Of a DNA stretch of 64,000 bases, positions 26,926 through 35,323 are shown piece by piece. Origin of the DNA: Thiocapsa rosea (lineage in GTDB: Bacteria > Pseudomonadota > Gammaproteobacteria > Chromatiales > Chromatiaceae); contig NZ_RBXL01000001.1 of the NCBI RefSeq assembly GCF_003634315.1, positions 1,472,501 through 1,536,500 on the forward strand. Direction: 5' to 3'. The notes beneath the pieces are model-generated. The model saw only the letters and a program-made list of their open reading frames with translations. It searched no databases and was not told the origin of the DNA. A program made the position numbers and the translations under genes. Position 1 is the first letter of the stretch. Each line of letters begins with the position of its first letter.

Positions 26926-27855
26926 GTGAGTCCGAGCACACCCGGGACCGCCAGATCCGCCAAATCCGCTCGATCCGCCAGCTCGAACGACCGGCTGCTG
27001 CGTCTGGCCACCTACGCCTCGGTCGCGACGGCCTGTCTGCTGATTTTGGCCAAGCTCGGGGCCTGGCTGGTCACGGGATCGGTCAGTGTGCTGGCCTCGT
27101 TGGTGGATTCGGCGATGGACGCGGGCGCCTCGCTGGTCAATCTACTGGCGGTGCATTGGTCGCTGATGCCGCCGGATGCCGAGCACCGCTTCGGTCACGG
27201 GAAGGCCGAAGCCCTCGCCGCGCTCGGACAGGCGACCTTGATTGCCGCCTCGGCGGTGTTCCTCGGCGTGCAGGCGGTCGACCGTCTGCTGCATCCGCAA
27301 CCCGTCGCGGAAGCAGGAGTTGGCCTGCTCGTGATCGGGTTCGCAATCCTGGTCACCTTGGCACTCCTGGCGTTCCAACGTCACGTGATCCGCCGCACCG
27401 GGTCGGCGGCAATTCGCGCGGACGCCCTGCATTACGCGACGGACCTGGCCACCAATGCCGCGACCGTCGTGGCCTTGCTGCTCGCCTCTGCCGGCTGGTC
27501 CGGATTCGACCCGCTGTTCGGTCTGGCCATCGGGGCCTACATCCTCTACAGCGCCTTGCGGATCGGCTTCGATGCCGTCCAGCTCCTGATGGACCGCGAA
27601 CTCCCCGAAGATGCACGTGGCCCGATCCTGGACCTTGCGGCTTCGGTTCCCGGCGTGCTGGGCGTGCATGGCTTGCGGACACGCCGATCCGGACAATCCC
27701 TGATCATTCAACTGCATCTCGCGCTCGACGACACGATGCCATTGCTGGCCGCTCATCAGGTCGCCCTCGATGTCGAGGCGCGTATTTGCGAGATGCATCC
27801 GGGCGCGGACATCACCATTCATCAGGATCCGGTCAGCCTCGGCGAACGCTCTTGA
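26926..27855 (+). CDS. fieF: Cation diffusion facilitator (FieF-like metal exporter)
   Basis: The 309-residue proton-antiport exporter of divalent metals (Fe, Zn, Cd) has six membrane helices. The metal-site DxxxD is in SLVDSAMDAGASL, FGHGKAEALAALGQ is the conserved loop, and HYATDLATN carries the HxxxD of helix V. The C-terminal cytoplasmic domain ends with MHPGADITIHQDP. The GTG start is supported by AAGGAG 7 nt upstream. It lies between an EB_dh haem protein and a copper receptor, suggesting a local metal-handling group. Confidence 0.9.
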   Translation: MSPSTPGTARSAKSARSASSNDRLLRLATYASVATACLLILAKLGAWLVTGSVSVLASLVDSAMDAGASLVNLLAVHWSLMPPDAEHRFGHGKAEALAALGQATLIAASAVFLGVQAVDRLLHPQPVAEAGVGLLVIGFAILVTLALLAFQRHVIRRTGSAAIRADALHYATDLATNAATVVALLLASAGWSGFDPLFGLAIGAYILYSALRIGFDAVQLLMDRELPEDARGPILDLAASVPGVLGVHGLRTRRSGQSLIIQLHLALDDTMPLLAAHQVALDVEARICEMHPGADITIHQDPVSLGERS

Positions 27856-27865
27856 CGCGGTTTAA
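27854..27865 (-). repeat. Solo terminus of the TAAACCGCG element
   Basis: GACGCGGTTTAA overlaps the last two bases of the preceding gene's TGA stop. Only this end is recognisable, so it is either a truncated copy or the footprint of a lost one. Confidence 0.45.
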
Positions 27866-27971
27866 TGACGCCCGGTTTGTGCTCGGCCTTTGCCTCTCCT
27901 CGAGTTCGACAGAACGGTTGAGCCTTGGTCTCTCCCGAACGACGTCTCTGAGTGGCCGAGCGGGGCTTTGC

Positions 27972-28002
27972 GTGATATCGAGCACAGGTTCGGCGATATC
28001 AC
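27972..28002. promoter_or_regulatory. Perfect 9-bp inverted repeat upstream of the copper receptor gene
   Basis: GTGATATCG (27972-27980) and CGATATCAC (27994-28002) are perfectly complementary with a 13-nt spacer, about 114 bp before the receptor start. It could be a dimeric repressor operator or an RNA hairpin. No regulator gene is adjacent. Confidence 0.45.
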
Positions 28003-28115
28003 CTGCTCCCTCCTGTCTCCGATCAGTAAAACCCCAAATCCCGGCAACCGGGGAATGAACTTGGATAGGCTCCTCCGCCACTCGATCACGCAGACGAGAC
28101 GCGGAGGCATATCCA

Positions 28116-30374
28116 ATGAGCACAATAAGATTAAGGTTTAAGAGTCATCGACTCCGAAACCGAGACACGAACCCGGCGAGGCTTCAGGTCGCGAACAAGA
28201 CAGGAATACGGGTGCCGAGAAGGGCTCCGCTCGGCAACCTGAACGCCACCGGGACCAGCATCCTGATCGTGATGCTCGCGGGGCTCTCGGTCGTGCTCCG
28301 GGCCGAAGCGGCGACCGCGCAAACCCCGAACGACAGCGGCGTGGTCCTGCCCGAGCTGGAGGTGACCGCGGATCGCCTGGACGCTCTCCCGCCCGCGACC
28401 TTCGTCGCACCCATCGTCGAGGTCACACCCGGCCTGCCGGCGGACAGCGGCGACCTCCTGCGCTCCGTCCCCGGCGTCAGCGGCTCGCGGATGGGCGGTC
28501 TCGGCATCGACCCCATCATCCGCGGCCAGACCGCCGGGCAGCTCAATATCCTGATCGACGGCGCCCATGCCTTCGGCGCCTGCCCCAACCGGATGGACCC
28601 GCCGACCGTCTATGTGGATCTGGACAACTACGACTCGGTCACCGTCATCAAGGGCTCGCAGACGGTCCGTTACGGCGGCGGCGGGAGCGGCGGCACCGTT
28701 CTGTTCGAACGCGACACCCCCCGTTTCGATCCCGGCGAGGTCTTCCGCGCACGCTTCACCGGCGGCATCACCGACAACTCGCACACCGGCAACCTGGGCG
28801 CGGACGTGACCGTCGGCATCCCCGAGGGCTTTGCCCGCGCCACCGGCCAGTATCAGACCGCCGGCAATTACGACGACGGCAACGGCAACCCGGTACGCAG
28901 TGCCTACAATACCGAAGGCGCCGGTCTGTCGCTCGGCCTCACCCCGAACGACAACGCGGGTGCCGTTCTGAGCTACGACCATACCCATGACTGGAACGTC
29001 CTTTACGCCGGCGCCGGGATGGACGGCATCTACAGCGACAGCGACCAGTGGCGTTTGCGGCTGGGTCAGGACACCCCAATCGGTCCCTTCGCCTCGGTGA
29101 AGGCGGAGCTCTACAGCGTCTCGGTCGATCACCTGATGGACAACTACAGCCTCCGGCCGCTCACCGCGATGTTCAAGATGCGCGCACCCAGCACCGCGGA
29201 CACCGCAGGTGGGCGTCTGATTGCGGATTTGGACGCCATGGGGATGAATTGGACCCTCGGGACCGATTATCTCAAGGTCGATCGCGACGCCACGCGCTTT
29301 TGGAACTACCGCTCCGCCGCGGTCGATGTCCCCAACTCGTATCTCTGGCCCGAGGTGGTGAATTCAGACCTCGGCTTCTTCATCGAGATCGAACGCCCTT
29401 TGACCGAGCAATCCCGACTCACCGCCGGGCTGCGCTACGACCGCACCGAGGCCAGCGTCTCGCGTTCGCGTGCCGCGCTTGTGCCGATCGGACCGGCCTG
29501 GGTGCGTTCCGCCGAGCATTTGTATCGCGCCTACTATGGTATCGGCGCCGAAGACACGGACGAAGACAATCTGGGCGGATTCCTGAACTACGCGCACAAC
29601 CTGAACGACGGCCTCTCCTTTTCAGTCGGGGTCAGCCGCACCCTGCGCTCGGCCGATGCCACCGAACGCTATATCGCCTCCAATGCCGCACCCTCGACGA
29701 TTGCGAACAATCAACGCTGGGTCGGTAACCCCGGCCTTGATCCCGAGGCGCATCATCAGATCGGCGTGACGCTGGCCAAGGTCGCCAACCACTGGAACAC
29801 CCAGCTCGACCTTTTCTACGACCGGGTCGACGATTTCATCCTGCGGGATCGCGCCCATGGCCAGCCGGGGATCTTGCTGGCCGACGGCACCTTTATCTAT
29901 CGGAACGTCGATGCCGAGCTCACCGGCGGTGAATGGACCGGCTCGGTCGAATTTGCCCGGCACTGGCGAGCCGGCGCGTCGCTGGCCTACGTCTATGCTC
30001 AGAATCGCACCGACTCCACACCCATCGCCCAGACCCCGCCGCTCGGCGGCACCGTCAGTCTCGACTATCTGGCCGAGCGTTGGTCCGTCGGCACCACCCT
30101 GAGCTGGAACGACACTCAGGACCGCGTGGACGACGACCCGCTCACCGGAAGCGGTCTGGACGTCGGCCCGACGCCCGGCTGGTGGATCCTCGACCTCTAT
30201 GGTCAGGCACGGCTCTCCAAGTTCGCGACGCTCAGTCTCGGCGTGGACAACCTCTTCGATCGTGCTTACGCCTATGCCGTGAACCGCGCGAACGTCGATC
30301 CATTCAACCCAGGTCCGGTGCAGGTCAACGAACCGGGACGACAGTTGTGGGCGCGGGCGTCGCTTGATTTTTGA
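28116..30374 (+). CDS. TonB-dependent copper receptor (OprC/NosA-like)
   Basis: The 752-residue outer-membrane receptor has an extended N-terminus with a hydrophobic signal (ILIVMLAGLSVVL), a plug domain (LLRSVPGVSGSRMGG, IIRGQTAGQLNILIDG) and a C-terminal 22-strand barrel ending in ASLDF. GACPNRMDPPTVYV near residue 155 is characteristic of the OprC copper-receptor family. GGAGG lies upstream of the ATG. An unusually long n-region of about 45 residues precedes the signal helix, so a later start is possible. It should import copper for copper enzymes. Confidence 0.88.
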   Translation: MSTIRLRFKSHRLRNRDTNPARLQVANKTGIRVPRRAPLGNLNATGTSILIVMLAGLSVVLRAEAATAQTPNDSGVVLPELEVTADRLDALPPATFVAPIVEVTPGLPADSGDLLRSVPGVSGSRMGGLGIDPIIRGQTAGQLNILIDGAHAFGACPNRMDPPTVYVDLDNYDSVTVIKGSQTVRYGGGGSGGTVLFERDTPRFDPGEVFRARFTGGITDNSHTGNLGADVTVGIPEGFARATGQYQTAGNYDDGNGNPVRSAYNTEGAGLSLGLTPNDNAGAVLSYDHTHDWNVLYAGAGMDGIYSDSDQWRLRLGQDTPIGPFASVKAELYSVSVDHLMDNYSLRPLTAMFKMRAPSTADTAGGRLIADLDAMGMNWTLGTDYLKVDRDATRFWNYRSAAVDVPNSYLWPEVVNSDLGFFIEIERPLTEQSRLTAGLRYDRTEASVSRSRAALVPIGPAWVRSAEHLYRAYYGIGAEDTDEDNLGGFLNYAHNLNDGLSFSVGVSRTLRSADATERYIASNAAPSTIANNQRWVGNPGLDPEAHHQIGVTLAKVANHWNTQLDLFYDRVDDFILRDRAHGQPGILLADGTFIYRNVDAELTGGEWTGSVEFARHWRAGASLAYVYAQNRTDSTPIAQTPPLGGTVSLDYLAERWSVGTTLSWNDTQDRVDDDPLTGSGLDVGPTPGWWILDLYGQARLSKFATLSLGVDNLFDRAYAYAVNRANVDPFNPGPVQVNEPGRQLWARASLDF

Positions 30375-30384
30375 CAGGCCGCGC

Positions 30385-30453
30385 CATTCTGTTCGGGTGA
30401 AGGAATACGATGCCGTGGACGCGGAAACGATTGACAGCACCTCATCGACCTAG
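30385..30453 (+). pseudogene. C-terminal stump of a HigB toxin
   Basis: An open frame directly upstream of higA reads VKEYDAVDAETIDSTSST and stops 8 bp before the antitoxin ATG. HigB (RelE-superfamily) toxins of this type commonly end in a THxEYDxIDAxTI-like sequence. The remainder of a HigB (about 80 residues) is absent because the copper receptor gene ends 11 bp earlier. The toxin appears deleted, leaving only its tail. Confidence 0.5.
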
Positions 30454-30461
30454 AGCACACC

Positions 30462-30833
30462 ATGGACATCCGCCCGATTCACACCGAAGCCGATTACAAA
30501 GCCACCCTCGACGAAATCTCGGCTCTCATGGAGGCTGATCCGGATTGGGGCACTCCCGAGGGCGATCGACTGGACATCTTGGCAACGCTCGTTCAGACAT
30601 ACGAAGCCAAGCACGCCCCCATCGATCCTCCCGACCCGGTCGAGGCCATCAAGTTTCGGATGGAGCAGAGTGGCCTTTCCGTAAAAGACCTGGAACCCCT
30701 CATCGGCAAGAGCAACCGGGTCTACGAAATCCTCAATCGCAAACGGCCGTTGACGCTGCCCATGATTCGCAGGCTGCACCGGCACCTCGGCATTCCCGCC
30801 GAGGTGCTGATCGCGGAGACGGTGACCAGGTGA
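30462..30833 (+). CDS. higA: HigA-type antitoxin (orphan)
   Basis: The 123-residue protein has an N-terminal helical part (RPIHTEADYKATLDEISAL, GDRLDILATLVQTYEAKH) and a C-terminal HTH_XRE fold (IKFRMEQSGLSVKDLEPLIGKSNRVYEILNRKRPL). Both parts match the HigA2 group. These antitoxins bind their own operon promoter and the HigB mRNA interferase. Only a stump of HigB precedes it, so it is an orphan antitoxin that could still act as a repressor. Confidence 0.85.
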   Translation: MDIRPIHTEADYKATLDEISALMEADPDWGTPEGDRLDILATLVQTYEAKHAPIDPPDPVEAIKFRMEQSGLSVKDLEPLIGKSNRVYEILNRKRPLTLPMIRRLHRHLGIPAEVLIAETVTR

Positions 30834-30940
30834 TCCTGTACGCAGCGGCATGACGGATGACCGAAGGTTAGCCTTGGAACGCCGCGGCTCGCGGCATACA
30901 ACCCACCCGCGTTCACCTCCTCGCTCGATTTGAACTCCAG

Positions 30941-30956
30941 TTCAGCGCCAATTCAG
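30941..30956 (+). promoter_or_regulatory. TTCAG-N6-TTCAG box upstream of second PepSY operon
   Basis: TTCAGCGCCAATTCAG has half-sites at 30941-30945 and 30952-30956 with 11-bp period, 129 bp before the PepSY gene. It is nearly identical to the box at 41243-41258 upstream of the heavy-metal efflux operon, with further identity in the following TTT. Confidence 0.6.
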
Positions 30957-31084
30957 TTTCGGGAACGAGACTGCATCCGGGTCGAAGACGACACCTGGAT
31001 CGCCTTCGACCGAGTCGGCTCGCTCCGCCTCAATGGGAAGACGAGCCGCAAAGACCACTCATCCAACCCAAGGGGACCAGACTC

Positions 31085-31396
31085 ATGCAGAGACCACGGC
31101 TGACGGCAATCACCGTCGCGATTGGACTCCTGTCTGTCACGGGCGGTGCCATCGCCGGTGATCGGCTCGACCACGACGAGATCAAGCAACTGCGCGAGAC
31201 GGGGCAGATCCTGCCGATGGGCGAGGTCATGACCAGCGCCCAAACCGTGCAGCCCGGCCAGCTCGTCGAGGCCGAGCTCGAGCGCGAGGACGGCGCCTAT
31301 CTCTACGAAATCAAGATCCTCGCCGCCGACGGGACCGTCCACAAGCTCTATCTGGATGCCGCGACCGGCGAGGTGATCAAGCGGAAGGAGAAGTAA
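31085..31396 (+). CDS. PepSY-domain periplasmic protein
   Basis: The 103-residue protein has a signal peptide (LTAITVAIGLLSVTGGAIAG) and a single PepSY domain (DHDEIKQLRETGQILPMGEV, then VEAELEREDGAYLYEIKILA and KLYLDAATGEVIKRKEK). It is a paralogue of the protein at 15196-15546 and likewise precedes a response regulator and kinase. A pair of repeat elements (31404-31593) has come between it and the regulator here. Confidence 0.82.
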   Translation: MQRPRLTAITVAIGLLSVTGGAIAGDRLDHDEIKQLRETGQILPMGEVMTSAQTVQPGQLVEAELEREDGAYLYEIKILAADGTVHKLYLDAATGEVIKRKEK

Positions 31397-31403
31397 GCCT
31401 TGC

Positions 31404-31487
31404 TGAACCGCGTCCGGCACGACATGCGCTCCTGTATCTTTTTGCAATCCTTCGGTCACCAAAAGACGCCGCAGCAGACGCGGTTCA
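31404..31487 (+). repeat. 84-bp TGAACCGCG element, left member of a pair
   Basis: A TGA/TCA-ended variant of the element family, starting TGAACCGCGTCCGGCACGAC and ending GCAGACGCGGTTCA. It begins 7 bp after the PepSY stop. The GGATATTGAATTC that follows resembles the AT-rich spacer beside the copy at 62859. Confidence 0.75.
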
Positions 31488-31508
31488 GGATATTGAATTC
31501 TTTTATCT

Positions 31509-31593
31509 TCAATCGCGTCGACTCCAAGAATCTCCCGTCGCTCCGGAGTCGGAGAGCTAGGCAAACGCCATTTGTCGCTCGGGACGCGATTTA
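31509..31593 (+). repeat. 85-bp element, right member of a pair, abutting an ATG
   Basis: The copy starts TCAATCGCGTCGACTCCAAG and ends CGGGACGCGATTTA, ending exactly at the base before the response regulator ATG (31594). The right part shares CATTTGTCGCTCGGGACGCG with the copy at 26828-26911. Confidence 0.75.
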
Positions 31594-32256
31594 ATGCGGC
31601 TGCTGCTGGTGGAAGATGACCTAGCCCTCGCGGCCGAGTTGCAAAAGGCACTCAAATCCTCCGGCTTCGTCCTGGATCACGCCGCCGACGGCGTCACGGG
31701 CGAGGCGCTCGGCGCAGGCGAACCCTACGACGCCATCGTTCTTGATCTCGGGCTCCCCGGGCGGCCCGGACTGACGGTACTGCGCAATTGGCGTGGGCGC
31801 GGTGTGAAGACACCTATTCTGGTGCTCACCGCGCGCGATGCCTGGCACGAGCGCGTCGACGGGCTCAAGGCAGGAGCCGACGACTATCTCGGCAAGCCCT
31901 TCCACATGGAAGAGCTGATCGCGCGCCTCAATGCCTTAACACGTCGCGCGGCGGGCAATCTGCGCAGCGGTCTGGATGTCGGCGGACTTCGTCTCGACGA
32001 AGACCTACAGCAGGTCGTCCTTGCCGACGGCAGCGCCAGAGAGCTGACCGGCACCGAGTTTCGACTGCTCCGTTACCTGATGCTTAATCCCGACCGGATT
32101 CTCTCCAAGCCCCAGATCATGGATCACGTCTACGATCTGGAGGCCGACCGGGGCAGTAATCTCATCGAGGTCTATGTGCGGCGTCTGCGCGAGAAGATCG
32201 GCAAGGAGCGGATCCAGACCCTGCGCGGTCAAGGCTATCTGTTCCCGCGCCGATGA
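31594..32256 (+). CDS. OmpR-family response regulator
   Basis: The 220-residue regulator has a receiver (MRLLLVEDD, phospho-acceptor Asp in IVLDLGLPGRPG, Lys in YLGKPFHMEEL) and a winged helix (VYVRRLREKIGKERIQTLRGQGYLF). It is a paralogue of the regulator at 14534-15196. The ATG directly follows a repeat element and has no Shine-Dalgarno sequence. The downstream kinase overlaps by 4 bp. Confidence 0.93.
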   Translation: MRLLLVEDDLALAAELQKALKSSGFVLDHAADGVTGEALGAGEPYDAIVLDLGLPGRPGLTVLRNWRGRGVKTPILVLTARDAWHERVDGLKAGADDYLGKPFHMEELIARLNALTRRAAGNLRSGLDVGGLRLDEDLQQVVLADGSARELTGTEFRLLRYLMLNPDRILSKPQIMDHVYDLEADRGSNLIEVYVRRLREKIGKERIQTLRGQGYLFPRR

Positions 32257-33587
32257 GATCGCTGGAAGGCCGTTTACAGCTCGGCTTGGCCGCCAGCCTG
32301 GTCGTCCTGATCGGGGCGGTCTGGTGGATCGGTCACGCGGCCCTGCACCGCACAGCCGACGCCTTCGTGCTCTCGCGCCTCGAGCACGATGCCGAGGCCC
32401 TGGTCGGCGCCTTGTCCCGGAACGCCGATGGGGGACTTGAGCTGGGCCAGCAGCGACTCACCCCGGTCTACCACCAGCCCTATTCCGGGCACTATTTCGT
32501 GATCGAGACGCACGACGGGCAACGCATGCGATCGCGTTCGCTCTGGGATCAGGATCTCGCCGGTCGGCCGCTCGGACCGGGCGTGTCGGAATACTGGCGC
32601 GCCGTCGGCCCGGAGCGGCAGCGACTGCTGGTGCTGGGAGGCGGCTACCGGTTGGATGGCGACGACTTCTCCCTTGCGGTCGCCGAGGATGTCACGCCGC
32701 TCGATCATGCCCTGGTTCACTACGAACGGCTCTTCGCCGCGATGGCCCTCGGCGGGCTGATCCTGATGCTGCTGGTGCAGCGCTTCGTCGTCCGGCGCGC
32801 CTTCGCGACCCTGATCCCCGTCTACCGCGACATCGGCCGCCTGGAGTCCGGCCAAACCGTCGCCCTGACCGAGCAGGTGCCAAGCGAGATCCTCCCCCTG
32901 GTGCGCAAGCTCAACCGGCTGCTGCTGCTCTTCGCGCAACGCCTGGAGCGCTCGCGCACAGCGGCGGGTAACCTGTCGCATGCGATCAAGGGTCCGCTCG
33001 GTCTGTTGCGACAACAGCTTCTCGACCCCGCGCTGTCGGTCGATGCGCACACGCGCGAGGCACTGATCGAGCAGGTCGAGCGCCTGCACCGTCTCGCCGA
33101 GCGCCAGCTCAAACGCGCGCGCCTTGCGGGTGCCGGCGGTGCCGGACTGCGCTTCGACCCGGACGAAGAGCTGCCGACCCTCGCTCGACTCCTCGGCCGC
33201 ATCCACGCCCCGAAGGTCCTCGACATCCAGGTCGATATCCGCACCTCCGGCCCGCTCAATGCCGACCGGGAGGATATGCTGGAGCTGCTCGGCAACCTGC
33301 TCGACAATGCCTGCAAATGGGCCAACACGCGGGTAAGGTGCAGCCTGCTGACGGAGGGTAAGGCACTGGTCTTCAGGGTTGAAGACGACGGGCCCGGCTG
33401 CTCCGACACCGAGATCGCCGACATCACCGGTCGAGGCGTGCGTCTCGACGAGGAGGTCAGCGGCCACGGACTCGGCTTGGCGATCGCCAAGGAGATCGTC
33501 GAGAGCTACCGCGGGCGCATCGCCTTCGGTCGCTCGTCCGCGCTCGGCGGCTTGTGCGTAGAGGTCAGTTTGCCGGTGAGTGAATGA
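32253..33587 (+). CDS. Sensor histidine kinase
   Basis: The 444-residue kinase has two membrane helices (about 8-28 and 155-175) around a periplasmic sensor region, a HAMP-like linker, and the H-box NLSHAIKGPLGLL. The N-box LGNLLDNACKWA and the motifs VEDDGPG and GHGLGLAIAKEI follow. It is a paralogue of the kinase at 13143-14537, including the position of the motifs. The ligand is probably a cation or a redox cue relayed through PepSY, by analogy only. Confidence 0.92.
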   Translation: MRSLEGRLQLGLAASLVVLIGAVWWIGHAALHRTADAFVLSRLEHDAEALVGALSRNADGGLELGQQRLTPVYHQPYSGHYFVIETHDGQRMRSRSLWDQDLAGRPLGPGVSEYWRAVGPERQRLLVLGGGYRLDGDDFSLAVAEDVTPLDHALVHYERLFAAMALGGLILMLLVQRFVVRRAFATLIPVYRDIGRLESGQTVALTEQVPSEILPLVRKLNRLLLLFAQRLERSRTAAGNLSHAIKGPLGLLRQQLLDPALSVDAHTREALIEQVERLHRLAERQLKRARLAGAGGAGLRFDPDEELPTLARLLGRIHAPKVLDIQVDIRTSGPLNADREDMLELLGNLLDNACKWANTRVRCSLLTEGKALVFRVEDDGPGCSDTEIADITGRGVRLDEEVSGHGLGLAIAKEIVESYRGRIAFGRSSALGGLCVEVSLPVSE

Positions 33588-33660
33588 TGCCTCGACGGCG
33601 CGACAATTCCGTCGACGCCGCCGACAGACGTCGGATACCCAACGGCCATTGCGACCCCAA

Positions 33661-33768
33661 ACCATGGAGCAACCTGAGCCCAACGTCGTACGCGTGATGT
33701 ATAACGAGACCGTCGATCCAGTGTCCATCGTGACGGCATACTTTGACGACGAGGTGACCGATCTATGA
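33661..33768 (+). pseudogene. C-terminal remnant of a DUF4258-like partner protein
   Basis: A short frame ends MYNETVDPVSIVTAYFDDE... and overlaps the DUF2283 gene by 4 bp. DUF4258 proteins commonly precede DUF2283 genes and end with a similar VVTAY-type strand. The N-terminal two thirds are missing, with the kinase gene ending just upstream. It is probably a truncated toxin-like partner. The family call is tentative. Confidence 0.4.
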
Positions 33769-33953
33769 AGCTCGAATTCGATCCCGCGGCGGATGCCGCC
33801 TATTTCGAGATCTCCCCGGCGGAAGTCGCAACGACCAAAGCAATCGAGCCAGGGATCATCGCTGACTATGACGCCGACGGGCACTTAGTTGGGATCGAAA
33901 TCCTGTCCGTGAGCAAGCGTGCTCGACCGCAACCTTTGGACCAGGTCGCCTAG
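33765..33953 (+). CDS. DUF2283 protein
   Basis: The 62-residue protein matches the DUF2283 pattern almost end to end: MKLEFDPAADAAYFEIS, then IEPGIIADYDADGHLVGIEIL. Such proteins are usually encoded with DUF4258 partners and are suspected small antitoxin-like proteins, but the function is unproven. It opens the toxin-antitoxin and defence island. The next 220 bp hold no recognisable gene. Confidence 0.8.
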   Translation: MKLEFDPAADAAYFEISPAEVATTKAIEPGIIADYDADGHLVGIEILSVSKRARPQPLDQVA

Positions 33954-34175
33954 ATGGGCCGGTCGGCCGAGGTTCATGATCTGGTTGTCCCAACGCAACG
34001 CGAAGCACGAGTGAGAAAAAAGGGTCGGGGAAAAGCGACCGGTTTCGAGAGCACATCGAGGCGGCGCTGGAAAAATGCTTCGGGAGGACGCAGCGGGGAC
34101 GGCCAAAAAACCGGTCCACACACCGCACGAAACGCCTGACGCAAACGGCCAGCAGAGCAGCTTCAAGGACTCTGA

Positions 34176-34826
34176 TCATATCGGCGAAGGGCTCCGACCC
34201 TTTTTCGCGTTTTCGAGATCCTGCAGGATGGACCCCCCGTAGGCGTGCTCCGCCTTCGCGACCGCTTCTCGCAGTAGGCCCAGGGGTGGGCTCATCATTG
34301 CCAAATCGATCAGGTCGCGGCTGAACGTGGCATCGTCGGCCCAGCGATCGGAGTTGGCCAGAAGCTTGCCGGTGACCATGTCTAGCGGAGTCAAGGTCGC
34401 AATGCCGCAGACCTCGTCGCTCGGGGTCGGCGCGGCCAACTCCACGCGCCCTTCCAAGACGATCTCGAATTTGATCGGCTCCTCCCCGACCAGCAGCGCT
34501 GTCCTAATGCCATACTGATCGGCCCGCAACTCTCGCGCTTCCTTCAAAGGTATCGCGTCTCGACGACCAATCGCTGCGATGCCGCGAGGTCCGGTGAGCA
34601 ATTGGCGCAAGGTGCGATAGCCGGCGAGATCCGAAACCATGAAATCGATGTCGACCGACTCGCGATACTCTCCGTAACGCAGCGCGATTAGGGTGCCTCC
34701 GCCGAACAGGCACTTGTTCTCTCTCAACAGGGGTCCATCGAGCGCGGACAACACCTGCGCGACGCGTTGGTGATGTGGCCGCTCAAACAAGGCTATGCGG
34801 CTCCCCGAGCGCACGGCATAGCGCAT
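34176..34826 (-). CDS. AbiEii-like nucleotidyltransferase (putative toxin)
   Basis: The 216-residue protein has the nucleotidyltransferase core FGGGTLIALRYGEYRESVDIDF, in which GG..T and the S-x-D-x-D pair mark the catalytic metal site of the AbiEii/AbiGii family. A later acidic strand (IKFEIVLEGRVEL) and TPLDMVTGKLLANSDRW are also family-typical. Related toxins modify tRNA ends. The gene overlaps the upstream XRE gene by 44 bp, so a shorter start is possible. With the XRE protein it forms a likely toxin-antitoxin pair. Confidence 0.8.
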   Translation of the reverse strand: MRYAVRSGSRIALFERPHHQRVAQVLSALDGPLLRENKCLFGGGTLIALRYGEYRESVDIDFMVSDLAGYRTLRQLLTGPRGIAAIGRRDAIPLKEARELRADQYGIRTALLVGEEPIKFEIVLEGRVELAAPTPSDEVCGIATLTPLDMVTGKLLANSDRWADDATFSRDLIDLAMMSPPLGLLREAVAKAEHAYGGSILQDLENAKKGRSPSPI

Positions 34827-35274
34827 CGATCAGTTCCCGTTCGCGTGGCTCCAACGCGTCGAGGTCCAGATGGCGCCGGTTGCGCTCGTAGATCCCCAGT
34901 GCCTCGACGGGCGTCAAAGCGTCCGTTCCATGAATTTGCCAAGCCAGACGCTTGAGTTGTGGATAGTCCTGGAGCCGAATGCGAACTGGAATCCAGCCTG
35001 GTTTCGCGTGGTCACCGACGGCGGCGGCCGGTTGATCCGGCGCGAGGATGCCGAAATCCAGACCCAATGCCACGATGGCGTTCAGATAGGCACCGATCGT
35101 AACCGCAGGCTCGCCTTTTTCGATTCGATGCAGCGTGACCCGCGACATCCCGGCAGCCTCGGCCGCTACCGTGGCACTCACGCCGAGCGCTTTGCGGCGC
35201 ACACGAATCTGCTCACCAAGCACCTTGAGCTTAGCGGTCGCAGCAGCGCTGGTTAGGGGAGGTCGAGCGGGCAT
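34783..35274 (-). CDS. XRE-family regulator, likely antitoxin
   Basis: The start was set at 35274 (MPARPPLTSAAATAKLKVLG), giving 163 residues. The N-terminal half is a HTH_XRE domain (QIRVRRKALGVSATVAAEAAGMSRVTLHRIEKGEPAVT). The C-terminal part (LAWQIHGTDALTPVEALGIYERN) is typical of regulators paired with AbiEii-type nucleotidyltransferases. The longer open frame upstream is not supported because a promoter (TTGACA-16-TAGAAT) lies at 35285-35312. Confidence 0.8.
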   Translation of the reverse strand: MPARPPLTSAAATAKLKVLGEQIRVRRKALGVSATVAAEAAGMSRVTLHRIEKGEPAVTIGAYLNAIVALGLDFGILAPDQPAAAVGDHAKPGWIPVRIRLQDYPQLKRLAWQIHGTDALTPVEALGIYERNRRHLDLDALEPRERELIDALCRALGEPHSLV

Positions 35275-35277
35275 AAT

Positions 35278-35323
35278 GTTTCCCATTCTAGGCAAATAGT
35301 CCCTACTGTCAAGAATGAGAAAC
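35278..35323 (-). promoter_or_regulatory. Promoter and palindromic operator of the XRE/nucleotidyltransferase module
   Basis: On the minus strand TTGACA (35312-35307) and TAGAAT (35290-35285) are 16 bp apart and end about 10 nt before the XRE ATG, implying a nearly leaderless mRNA. The arms GTTTCCCATTCT (35278-35289) and AGAATGAGAAAC (35312-35323) are inverted repeats matching at 11 of 12 positions. They cover both promoter boxes, as expected for autorepression. Confidence 0.65.
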
